Assembly: GCA_008973525.1 (NCBI GenBank) | Contig: WACJ01000503.1 | Location: 62,001-126,000, forward strand | DNA length: 64,000 nt | From: Stenopsyche tienmushanensis | Lineage: Eukaryota > Arthropoda > Insecta > Trichoptera > Stenopsychidae | Reading direction: 5' to 3' | Part shown: in pieces, positions 37,010-48,139 of the stretch | Numbering within the stretch: the stretch's first letter is position 1 | How the letters are laid out: the number at the start of each line of letters is the position of its first letter | Made by a program: the position numbers and the translations under genes | The notes under the pieces: model-generated | What the model was told of the DNA's origin: nothing | The model's input: the letters and a program-made list of their open reading frames with translations, nothing else | Database searches by the model: none

Positions 37010-37600
37010 ATCTCAATGGTCCCATTTCTAAATATGGTAATTCAAGCATATAGAAAACTAAGTCCTTTCTGAATGCAAATTTGTCATTTGAGGTCGATTG
37101 TTAAATATTATAAAGCAGGGTTGGATTAGCAAATGGCGGGCATCAGAGACGTACATACAAATTGAAAAAGTTTGCTCATATATCCCAACCGCACGCGTCT
37201 GATTCACAGGAAGCAGTACAAGCCGGGTGCCGTTAGACACATACAGCCTTTTGTAGCCCTCGACCTTTTATTTGCTCTCGTTGGCCTAATAATTTCAAAG
37301 TTTCATCGTTTAATATCGTCAAATGTTGGCGGGCGGGGGACTTATCAAATAGAACAAACCGCGGGAACCTTCCGAAACTAGCATACGTTTATTTGAACAT
37401 GTTCAAGTCAGTTCATTAAGCATTTGGTGGTGGCTTTTGGCGGTTGGCTTCGGCCGCAACCGGGATTATGCAGACAAACCTCCAACCCTGGGCTACGCCA
37501 ATATGAGGAAGCTGTATTAATTTGAGCGATTGTTAAAACGCCATCGGAGAAAGTGTTGGATCGTCCTTGTTTGAGCCTTAATTAATTAGTTCAAAAATAC
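37010..37600. other. Higher-G+C, apparently non-coding island
   Basis: Unique-looking sequence with G+C-rich segments near 37200, 37330 and 37440-37490. Short open frames are present on both strands (37058-37240 -, 37172-37381 +) without domains. It could be regulatory. Confidence 0.25.
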
Positions 37601-37726
37601 ATCAAATTGCCTTTTATTAAGCCGGCAAAAATTCCATATTCAAATACCACATGTTATATATTGACTGGTGTAGAAGTGAATCTGAAATGCACTCTAGCTC
37701 GGTAATGCTCTTACTAACGCACTTAC

Positions 37727-37862
37727 GGGACTGGGCTCTTGTACTCCAGTAAAATCAGAAAGGTCGCTCAGAATAGTTTTTCACTGTCTCTCGAGGAAAA
37801 CCTAGGAAAAAAGAAAGGTCTAGTTTTGCAGTGTACTGTTTATGGCTGCACTATGATGATAT
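37727..37862 (+). repeat. Dispersed repeat with TGATGA-type tail, copy 5 (internally deleted)
   Basis: Starts GGGACTGGGCTCTTGTACTCCAG, keeps AGAAAGGTCG and TTTTTCACTGTCTCTC, then jumps to TTTGCAGTGTACTG and ACTATGATGATAT. The middle, including the paired palindrome arms, is missing. Confidence 0.6.
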
Positions 37863-37869
37863 ATTGAGA

Positions 37870-40800
37870 GTCCATTGACACCACAAGTGCAAAACGCTCT
37901 ATGACCAAAACATAAAATTAGATCTGCTAGATTTCTGGGAATTAGGGTGATTCATCTAGTAGATACTCACTACTCATATCTTGGTGTTTTATGACAAGAA
38001 ACACTAACACAATGATGATAATGGCACAAGAAGATTAGGTAATTTTCTTTGGTACGATTTACAATTAATATCCAAGATTCAAGTAACTAAAACAAAACTC
38101 GATTTTAATGCACATATAAAACCAAAAATTTGCTGTGCATCATAAATTTATATACTTCATATAAGATTGGTATCATTATACAGTATGAAATAAATCTAAA
38201 GACGTCTACAATGCTCCATTACTTTGCTTTTCAACAACTGTAATATAGAATAGAAGCGATTTTTTCATGTTAAAATTCAACTCCATATCCATTGTCGAGT
38301 CCACGTTTCTTCAATATTTTGCATAACTGCAACGTTTGGTGCCAGACTAATGTGCAATTCTCATGCTCATGTTTTGTCTGATGTGTTATCTACATGCAAT
38401 ACTCACATGATAGACCTTTAAATTCAAATGATTGAAAACATTCTTAGCCCATTGCAGTTGAGACATTATTTATTTTGATAGATATCCTTGAACATTTTTT
38501 AATTGATGTCATTTATCGCAGTTTTTTAGCCAAATTATAAACAATCAACACTGATAAATATTAAAACATCTAAACATAATGCGATTCAAAAATTCATCAT
38601 AAAAATTTTATAAAAACATCTTATGAACATGATGATTAATAAAATATTTAGCAACATTGAATATATATGTAACAACGAGGAGAACACAATAATTTGCATC
38701 GTTCACGAAAATACTTTTGAAAAAAGTGAATTTTAAAAATTGCTGATTATCTGTTTGAGGGCTGATTTAAAATATAATACATACATTGTTTAAAATTCAC
38801 TTTAAATATATATTGGTTAGTACGTATTTGGCATTTGCCCAATACGATGGTGAAGCTATTAATTTTGGGGTAGTAATGAAGGAAAAATGATTAATATAAT
38901 ATGACGAACTATAGAGACGCGTGGAAAATATTTACATTTTATTAATCTGTGATTTTTGTTCAATATTGCCAGATATGATTTTCCTTCTCAAGTAAGACTG
39001 ATATTCAAACTGTCCAAACTTTCCATGACTAAATTATGACCTCAACTGATCTTCTTTATATTATGGCTCCATATTGTTTGAATTTATTCGTATATATCTC
39101 TTTCATTAAAACAATATCGTTTTGCTTTTTAATAAATAGCTGGAGATGAATATCTTTTTATTCGAGAAAGTGATGTTTGGGAAGGCATTACTTACGTGCT
39201 AATGTGAACTCAAAGTATCTCCCATTGAATCGATTTCTGATATCTCAATTTTTCAAGAAGATTTAGATAAACTTGCTAAATGCTGTCGATTTAACAAATT
39301 AGATCTTAATACATCCAAATGTACTTTGATTATTTTTTCTCGAAAAAAAAACTTAAGTTCAAAATAGTTATTTGTTTAAAATTGACATTTTTCATTCGCA
39401 AGCTTTGCAAGGCGGAACTATTTTTTTTAAACCAATTGAATGAAACAATGATTTATTTAGATTAAAAATACATTGCAAAATACAAAAACAATTATTTCGT
39501 ACTATTATGACTACAGATGAAGAAGTTATAACGATTTAAAGGTGAAATTTGGGGATTTTTTCAAAATTTAAAAAAAAATCTATTTCGACAACCCTGACAA
39601 TAACTCCTAAAAAAATGTCAGTCCATGTGCAAAACACCTGTATATAATGATAATTTCGCTACTCACTCATAGATTCTCTCCTTTCCTATCTTTCCAAACA
39701 ATCCTATCCTTATTTTAACACATGTGGAAAGCAAATGGGAAACCACTACATTAAAATCATTCCCTATTAGCAAATTTAAAATCAATGAAGTCGTTGATGT
39801 CATAATCGCTTTACACCGATTACTTTCTGTCAGCTCCTAATCAGCGCAAGACAATCTTCAATTCGAGGCAGAGTCAATTGTAAATGAACACTTGATAGTG
39901 CATACAAGACCACTACATTTCTTTACATAAACAATGCACAAAAAATCGATTCAAGTGCTCCTCTTTTAGAAGGAAATGATAATTGGACAAAGACTCATTC
40001 AACACGCAGCGAAGAACAGCAAGCAGTTAAATAAACAAACACTCTCGATAACACACAATATTCGGTCGTTTCTTTGCGTAAAAAAATAACACACTTGAAA
40101 TCGAAATCATTATAAGTGGATAAATTTGGGCTTAACGATCTATACAATCATGGGAGAAAGCTCTCTGTCTCTCTCCGCCTCGGAGCTTCAATGCACAAGA
40201 GTGCTCTTTCTGAATAGTGAAGGTCATATCGAAGACCCTTCGATAATACTCCTTAAAAGGTTAAGATCTCCTATTGGGATCGCCTAAGTCTGATATCGGA
40301 TATAGTATGTTAAGAAGAAGAATTGTTGTTTAGCAACACTTTTTTAAATTCCTATTCGAAAAGAACGAATATGATGCTCCTAGTACAGTTTTACTGTTGA
40401 AACAATTAATGACACTATTTATTTATTGACAATCTTATTGTGCATTATTAAAAACTTAGTATCATACAATCAAAAATAAAAATGCACCTCTCTTTAGAAC
40501 TTAAATAATGTTCATGAATATTATGATGATAGCGGTTGAATTATGCATTACTGACGCCACCGTCTATGCCGATGTATTCTTTTCATATTTTACATATGAA
40601 ATATTGATACGAGAGAATAATAGATGATGGCTTAACCTGTTGAATTTACCAAATTAATTTATAGGAAAGATATTTCTATTTAATAAAAGCTCTCATTCGT
40701 TCTCGCAAATCCTTCACCGGCCTGGCACGAAATTTGGTTCGGCAGTCGAACTCTCTCTACTATATAGATATTCAACGCTATCCAAACCGTCTTTTATTTC

Positions 40801-42760
40801 AGTGATTTTTCGAGAGCAGGATTTGGTTATATTCGCGTTCCAGCGCATGTGTGCAGTTAGGTTCTGCAAACATGCCATCAGAACCCGGTTGCTGTCACAC
40901 ACAGCGCAATATGTCTGGAATAACAATGGCAGTTTCCCATCGGACCCACCGTTTCACCAGTTCAAACAAAATACTTTATTTCGCTTAACGTCGAACTAAC
41001 ATATTTTACAGACTGGCGATTTTGATGATTAAATTCCTATGTGTTTTATCTCCTAACCCATATCCTCTCATTATACTGACTTTCATTGAGAATTTAATAC
41101 ATTAAAATGAAAGTACGCTTTATCTAAATTCGCTAAAATTAATAAATTAAATTTATTGTTAACAGATTAACTCTGATGCCAGATAAATAATCAATTAAGG
41201 CAAAATTTAAAACAACGAAGAGGATGTACAAGTAATGAGCATCAGGATACTAATTGAAAAATCACAAGAGACCAATGTTTCTTTGTTATTTTAACTGCAT
41301 ACGACGGACTGTATTGTGTAAATTCTTGCCAAATTAATTGTTTCAGTCCACCTAATGCATAAACATAAAATTATTCTGTACTGTTGGAATGTCTCGAAAT
41401 AAAAACAGATAAGTTATTTTTAAATGTACTGTAACATGAAATGGGGGCGCTCTCGAGGCACAGTCCCCGGGCCTTAATAGAGAAGTTACAGTTATCAGAC
41501 TGCAGAAAGAACGTCTTCCCGCAGCCAAAGATAATCGATAACTCTCCCTTCTAGCACGAATGGAAAACGGTGCACAAGAAGAGATACATGTCATTCTAAA
41601 CGCAATGTGTCCGCAGAACGACAGAGGATGTCACTGTTAATCTGGAGAATTGAATTTGGATAAATTAACAACGGCATTACGTGAGGATGTCATTTCACTC
41701 ACAAAAAAGTACATTAAAAGGAAGGCATTCGGTGGCTAAAAAAACGGGCGTTTTTTGTAAAAGATCAATAGTTTGAAATCTACAAATGACACAAAACTCA
41801 TCGCAACCAACGAAAAGCTCAAATATTTAATACATAGTATCAAAATAATATTTAAAAAAAATATCTATCATTATCAACAAAACAGATTTATTTCGAGTCC
41901 CCTAATCTTGAAACCATATCTATTATCAGATGCAGGCGATCTTCAAAGAAGATCTTCTTAGGGAGAGCATTTTTTATTATGATAATTTCCCATTTGCTTT
42001 CTTTGTGATTAAATTAAGATAGGTTTATTTATTAAGATAGGATTAATGAAATAATTGTCTTTACGTGACTTTATTATCCGCTAAAACATTTACTTTTTAT
42101 ACATTGTTTTAGAACAGTTAACAATTGGATGGATGAGTTTCAAAAGTGAATGAATATCGGGTAAAAAGTAAAGATAATTGATCTTGTTACGACATATTCC
42201 ACTCCAACTGCGAGACTCTGATGACGAGGGACCCTTATCTTGGAGCATAATAGGATCTATTTCGACGACATGAATTTAACAATCTGCATCCCTCATCCCG
42301 CAAAGGATTTTTATTTGCAAAAAAGAAAGACTATGACCATGATATTTTCTATTTAGCCTATTGTGGAACATTTTGTAAAATGCTCCGAGATTTCGCTCTG
42401 AGACATTTTTGCCGAATGCCACAAAATAACTATTTTGGTATATTACTACCACATAATGCTCATATAAATTTTCATATGAGGTGATAATTTTTACACTCAC
42501 CAATATCGGCAATCCATTTGTATAAACAAAGAAGATTTTTACACAAATTAATACAAAAGATCATTCATATTCTTTGTTAAAGGTCGTACAGAGCAGATAA
42601 AACATTACAGTGAAATGACATTTGAACTGGTTTGCAGATAAAAATGAACTGGAAGACATAGATAAATATGAGTTTTTTTTAATTTTTTGATCTTTATATT
42701 ATAATAGCGATTATTAATTAAAATATTGACGTTATGAAATCTCTATATCATCCATCATAT
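37870..42760. other. Intergenic DNA, no gene seen
   Basis: Higher-G+C blocks at about 40700-41000 and 41430-41700 are open in short frames but show no domain. The remainder is A+T-rich. A possible dispersed repeat lies at 39660-40325. Confidence 0.45.
39660..40325 (+). repeat. Possible dispersed repeat with AAG tail, second copy
   Basis: ACACATGTGGAAAGCAAATG near 39718 and TTAAGAAGAAGAATTG at about 40311 parallel the region at 13660-13900. The two markers are much further apart here, so an insertion or two separate fragments are possible. Confidence 0.3.
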
Positions 42761-42763
42761 AAG

Positions 42764-43490
42764 TAGAACCCAAAATGATTGTCGTTTTATTGGTTGACCG
42801 TTTTTGGGTTCCAGAAATTTCGATCTGGAAAATTTGATTTAAAAAATAGCCCTGGAAGTGGATGTTGTCACACTGACTGCTGAAATCGGAAATAATCCAA
42901 CATTAATGAAAAAATATCAGTAAATCTCGGATATTCATGGTTGAGTATTCAAATAAATCTGAAAAATTCGGGAAAATGTGGAGACAAGGAAGATGAGTGC
43001 CGCACGAGCTAAGTGAAGAGAACCTGACAACTGCCGAACAACTTCTTAAAATGGAATCTGAATCGCCAGTTTTTAGGCGATTTAATAACTGGAGATAAGA
43101 AATGAATTATTTACTCTAATTATGGACGCAAAAATCAATGGCTATCGAATGTCAGGTAGAAAAACCGACCCTAAAGCCGACCTGATAGCAAAAAATATAT
43201 TTTTTTTGGTGAGACTGCAAGAGTATCATTAATTTTGAAACAATTAAACTTGGACAAACAATGAATACAATACTTTATTACTAAATGCAAAATAAACAGC
43301 CTTGTATGGATGACAATTCGACATCCTCCTTATTCTCCAGACATCGCACCATCGGGTTTCCATCTTTTTTAGATCTATGCAGCATTATTTGTATGGTAAA
43401 AATTACAAAAACAAAGATGAGGTCAAAAATGAACTTACTTCTGGGTACTTCTTATATCATGTCATATTCATGTCTATAGGTGTTTTAAAA
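42764..43490 (+). mobile_element. Decayed mariner relic
   Basis: The left end AGTAGAACCCAAAATGATTG follows a TA and resembles the terminus at 31096. From about 43060 the + translation reads QFLGDLITGDKK, then YSNYGRKNQWLS, then a WWDCKGII-like DCKSIINFE segment, TMNTILYY, and HPPYSPDIAPSGFH-like sequence across a frame change. These are mariner DDE-domain pieces in order. The HDNARPH region is missing. No right terminus was found. Confidence 0.75.
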
Positions 43491-43989
43491 TCATAGTTTC
43501 CTAATGCATTTGATGTGACAAACATAATTTTCTGCTCAATATAATTATATTTTTGATCTTGCCTAAACTTAATCTTTGTTCTTAATCCATTAAATATCCG
43601 TAAGAATTAGATAATATAGACAACAAAAAAAAATAGATTTTCTAAAATACCTTATCATAATTTTTAGATACCATTTAGACCCGAAAAAGGATTTTTTAGT
43701 CCAAATTTCGATCCATTAGAATAAGCGGATATTTATTATTTTAATAACATTTAATTCAAATTTTGTACCATATTGGTGTCATCTCTGTACAACATGTTAC
43801 ATAAATACGTTTGAGTTTACGAGCTTTACGTGTTTTTTGTGTGTATATATTTAAAGTGATGAAATGCTATTGAATTAAAGCTTGATGTTTGGTATTCTCA
43901 TAAGCTTCCACTCTTAAAATCTCTCTTAAATCATTCATATATGAGTCTCTGCTCGACTTAATCAATCGTCTCACTATCTTTTTTTTTGA

Positions 43990-44105
43990 GATATAAAAAA
44001 ATCAGGCTTAACCTGAACAAGACTATCTTTCGAAAATATGAATATTTCAAATTACCCAATGTGAATTTGAACCCGAATTCTTATAATAATTAGAATTTAG
44101 TCAAA
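43990..44105 (-). repeat. SINE-like copy, minus orientation
   Basis: Contains AATCAGGCTTAACCTGAAC and, about 60 bp on, GAATTTGAACCCG, the complement of a B box (CGGGTTCAAATTC). The order matches copies at 60545 and 62783. Confidence 0.5.
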
Positions 44106-44725
44106 GATATCTATGAACATACACTTGACTTCTTAATACTTTCACACAATCAAATTCAATTGTCATTTATATAATTCCGCACATGCTATTTTTAACGAAT
44201 TGTCGCAAACTCCATTTATTTGTTAAACAACAGTTGTCCTCCAAAGCGCGCAAACAGCAGAAAATAAACATCATTTTGATTTAAATATTGACGCTATTAT
44301 GTTTTATAGTGTTTCCTATAATAAATATATGGAAATTGAAATATTTATATAAATCCCCACCGATAACCATTGTTTATAAATAAGTTAATCGAATCTAAAT
44401 TAATCGCCATTTATTTTTTTGTAACGAAAAGATAAATGATTTTTTTTAAAATGTTAATCGTCTTTCAATAAATGGTTGATACTGTTATAAGAAGAAGAAG
44501 ATAAATCTTCATTCAGATTCAAACATACGGATATTATATTTATCTTTACATACTTAATTTCGCAAATTATTTTGAGACTTTTTTAATCGGTTAATGGTTA
44601 ATTATGTTATAATTATTACAACATGTGATGCAATATTTTTATGCGTGTTTACATTTGTAGAAAATAATTCCATGCAGATAAACAACCATAATGACATTTG
44701 AACCTAATTTTTTCATATGATAAAT

Positions 44726-44733
44726 TATAAATA
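44726..44733 (+). promoter_or_regulatory. Candidate TATA box of the OBP gene
   Basis: TATAAATA lies 66 bp before the inferred start codon, which would leave a short 5' leader of about 40 bp. In A+T-rich DNA this may be chance. Confidence 0.35.
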
Positions 44734-44798
44734 ACACGATATGAATGTTGAACAACAGAGCGATTGAGTTAGCGTGGCACAGTTGACATCTTGGAAAA

Positions 44799-46670
44799 AT
44801 GTTGAATTTCGTGTTAGTTCTTGTGTGTTACCTTGTTGCTATTGTTCATGTGAGTATTTAAATGCAATAACGTACATGTTCATATATACATAAACGTAAG
44901 ATTTCATTAAATTCAAGTCTTGAAAGAGGTCATTGCGGATAATGCGCTGTAAAATCGCTTATAAGGAGCGCTTATGAGGAGCGTTCTATAATTTATCTTT
45001 CTAAGTAGAAGACAATCATCCAACAACGTATTCTATTTATACTTTATAAATCAAATCCGTATGAAAAAATACTTCTGATTCATCCTCAAATAAGATAACA
45101 ACAGCTTTCTTTCATTCTTTATCGTTGAAAAGCACTTCCACAATATTCGAGAAAAGCAATAGTAGACCGTATGCTGGATATCTTCTATGTTAGAACTCTC
45201 ATTGGTGTATAACATCCTAAACTTTCTTCCATTTTTCTCTTTGATGACAACAGTTGCACCTAATACGATAGTCTTCAGTGAAATAAGTTCTAAGAGCAAT
45301 CCTTTATCATCCTAGAAACCTGTTGCCATGATAATTTTAATATATTCTTCAGTGAGAGAAGTCTTATGTTTTGACTACACAAACTTCATTCTGGACTTAA
45401 AATCTCTGTAAAATCTCCCAAATTTAATTCCGTGATCAAAATTAAGAAATAACATTACAGATCCTTACCCAACTAGACATCTTCATTCACCTATCTGTCA
45501 AAATTAGGAATTTTTTAATGTTTCCTTTTTTAAACCTTTTTACAAAATTTCACCTGTCATCTGACAGTTTAACTTGAAATGAAAAAGGTTTAACTTGGCG
45601 TAAAAATACTGTACTCACATTTACTTGTCATACGATCACTCTAATAGTTTCGATCGTACTAAAATAAGGAAAGTAGCATGTCAAAATATCTTAACTTATT
45701 TTTTACATAATTGCAATTATATTTACGATTTTAATATAACTATAGATATATACAAAACCAAAAAATGTACATTTTTACTTCTTTTCATTTACAGGGATAT
45801 CATGTGCAATCAAATAAAGATGTAAAAATTCCTCGTAAAACATTTTTGCACGGTGCTTCAGATGAGGTAACTATACAAATTTTCATCTAAAATAAATATT
45901 TACAGTATTATACGTTATATGACATATTTATATTTGCAGCTATTTGAAAACTGCATTCAAGAACTGGGATATGAAAGACAGCTTTTCATGAGAGTTTCGC
46001 TAACTCCAATAATAAATGATCATGAAAAGGATAAAGTTTTTCTCTACTGCATATACAAGACATCTGGTGTCATCAACGACGACGATACTTACAATAAAAG
46101 CGCAATATTTTCATTAGGAATAGAAAATGAAAATGAGGAAGAGCTGAGCAAAGCCATTGATGATTGTGCTAAAGAAAATGGTACTAGCAAAGCTGATACT
46201 GTTTGGAGATTCACCGAGTGCCTGAATGAAGAATACTATGAAGCTAAATTAAACAAAACGGACGATGTAATATTAACAATCTATTTTTTAAATCAGATAA
46301 ATATTCATATATTACAAAAATACATTGATTTCAGTATCTTGAGAATTGCATTGCAAAAACTGGCGTCGATATAGCACAATTACAGAAATTGAAACACGGT
46401 GACTTCAGCAATGAAAACAACAAATTAAAAGAAACGTTGTTCTGTAAATACAAAAAAATAGGAGTTATGTCAAGGCATGGTATAATTTACAGAGAAAAAC
46501 TCTACAATGAAGCTTTGTACAAAGAAAACGATCTAATTGCACTTAATAAATACAAAAAGTGCATTGATGCAGAAATAGGAACGAAATATGAAAAGGCGTG
46601 GAATCTTATGAAGTGTTCCTACAATTTTCAGAAAACGATAGAAAATAAAACAACGATTTCCTATAAATAA
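44799..46670 (+). CDS. Two-domain C-minus odorant-binding protein
   Basis: Four exons joined at phase 0: 44799-44849, 45795-45866, 45940-46266 and 46335-46670, giving 261 residues. All introns are GT-AG; the last is 68 bp. Exon 1 is a signal peptide (MLNFVLVLVCYLVAIVH), so the product is secreted. Exon 3 (residues 42-150) and exon 4 (151-261) each encode one OBP fold. Cysteines are at 46, 78, 117, 135 and 155, 187, 226, 244, at offsets 5, 37, 76 and 94 of each exon, with Trp at offset 89 and Gly at 43 in both. The positions of C2 and C5 carry Val/Ala in domain 1 and Glu/Tyr in domain 2, so both domains are C-minus with two expected disulfides (C1-C3, C4-C6). OBPs carry small hydrophobic ligands in sensillum lymph and other fluids. 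Double-domain OBPs are known in some insects. The start is the first ATG, with a hydrophobic N-terminus. No OBP neighbours are in the window. Confidence 0.88.
45549..45611. repeat. Solo end of the 4590-5068 MITE family in OBP intron 1
   Basis: Shares ATCTGA(C/T)AGTTTAACTTG, then AAATGAAAAAG, then TTTAACTTGGCGTAAAAAT with the right end of the MITE at 5068. It ends ATACTG followed by TA. The left half is absent. It helps define the true terminus as CAGTATTTTTACGCC. Confidence 0.65.
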
Positions 46671-46823
46671 TATTTATGTACTTATAATGCTATTTTAATT
46701 ACTATTTAAAATAATTATTTATTGTATAACATTAGTATTAAACTTATTCATTAATAATTGAAAGAAAATACACTATAACGTCATAATTTGTATATTAAGC
46801 TTCCTAGAATTGATATTTTTATA

Positions 46824-46829
46824 AATAAA
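46824..46829 (+). other. Candidate poly(A) signal of the OBP gene
   Basis: AATAAA lies 153 bp after the stop codon, followed by a second overlapping AATAAAG. Context only. Confidence 0.35.
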
Positions 46830-47444
46830 ATAAAGCGAAATTATGACGTCTTGCCTAAGTCACACATTTTTTTGATATAGTTTTTTTTAAGATGTATAGC
46901 TTATATTCACTATATTATATATTATAAGCTAATCATATAGTATTATGCTATTAAGCTATTTTAAATATTAAAAAAATAGAAAATTTGCATCGCTTCCCGA
47001 CGCATCTCCTGCAATTATTTTATATCATATTTACATAGCATATTTTCTTAATAAGTATTCATTGTTTTCAGATCAAAATTTAAGAGCTAAAACAGATTGT
47101 GATATTATTTATTTTTATATTTTGCTGCATATGAATCTATATAAGTAAGAATGTTCAACTTTTATTAATTATATTGTTTTTTAAAAGGATTCTATACGTA
47201 ACAAGTAGATTGAAAAAAAATAAGCCTTTCTCACTGGTTAATTATTTCACTATTACCACAATTGACTTTATAAATCTTTTACTTCATTTGCTATAACTGA
47301 TCCAACATATATAATATGCAAAGGTTGAACCCCAGGATTCAAAATATATGCTTCTTAATCATAACGTCATCAGGTGAAATAGATACCCGTTTAAATTTTA
47401 AAGCATAATATAAGGAATAGGTTCCAAAAGTATAAAAACTATGA

Positions 47445-48130
47445 TTACTAGAAAGATGCACAAACATGGAATTTGAATCCCTCATGAATTGTCGCAGACG
47501 ACGCTCGATCTACGGCGTACAATCTGTGCATCTCTTATGTCTCGGTATGAAGAAGATCCGATTTTTGTGACGAATTGTAACTTAAGAAAATAATTGGATG
47601 CTATACAATAATTCTGTATGAAAAAATAATGGATTTCTTCCGAACAAGTACCTGTTTCTACCCTTCAATCAAAACTAATAATAAAAAAGGTCCTTCTTTG
47701 TATGTGGTGGTATTTTTCTGGAATTATATATTATTAATTACTCAAACTTGATCAGATAGTTACAATGATCATTTATTGTGAACAATTCGAACAAATGAAA
47801 TACTAGCTCATGATGTGAATGATGTGTTTTATTCAATAACTAAAAAAAAATCTTCTTCGCGATAACGCAAGACAGTATGCTGCAGAAATAGCTCAGGAAA
47901 AAATAAAGAAGCTTGGATTGGAATTTTTTCTTCATTGTGCCTATTTACTAGATCTTGCGCCGTCGGATTACTTTCTTTTCAAGTCGTTAAAGCATACATC
48001 AAGATATTAAAAAAATAACAATGTTGGAGAAGTAAAGATAGATCTTTTTAGAATTAAGTTATTAAAAACTTAATTATTGTCATCTGTTATTCATATTGTT
48101 AAAATCATATTCTTCTATAGAAAGATCTAT
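47445..48130 (+). mobile_element. Mariner transposase relic, most of the catalytic domain
   Basis: One frame from about 47474 to 47810 reads, with stops, GI*IPHELSQTTLDLRR, CASLMSRYEEDPIF, WISSEQVPVSTLQSK, KVLLCMWWYFSGIIYY and MIIYCEQFEQMK. A neighbouring frame continues LLRDNARQYAAEIAQE and DLAPSDYFLFKSLKH. The order matches the mariner DDE domain. The second catalytic Asp (WWD) reads Tyr, and HDN reads RDN. The N-terminal DNA-binding half and both termini are missing. It is dead. Confidence 0.85.
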
Positions 48131-48139
48131 TGCATGTAC

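Noticed and set aside
45051..45299. 82-codon minus-strand frame in OBP intron 1
   Set aside because: No recognised domain, no supporting splice sites; likely chance.
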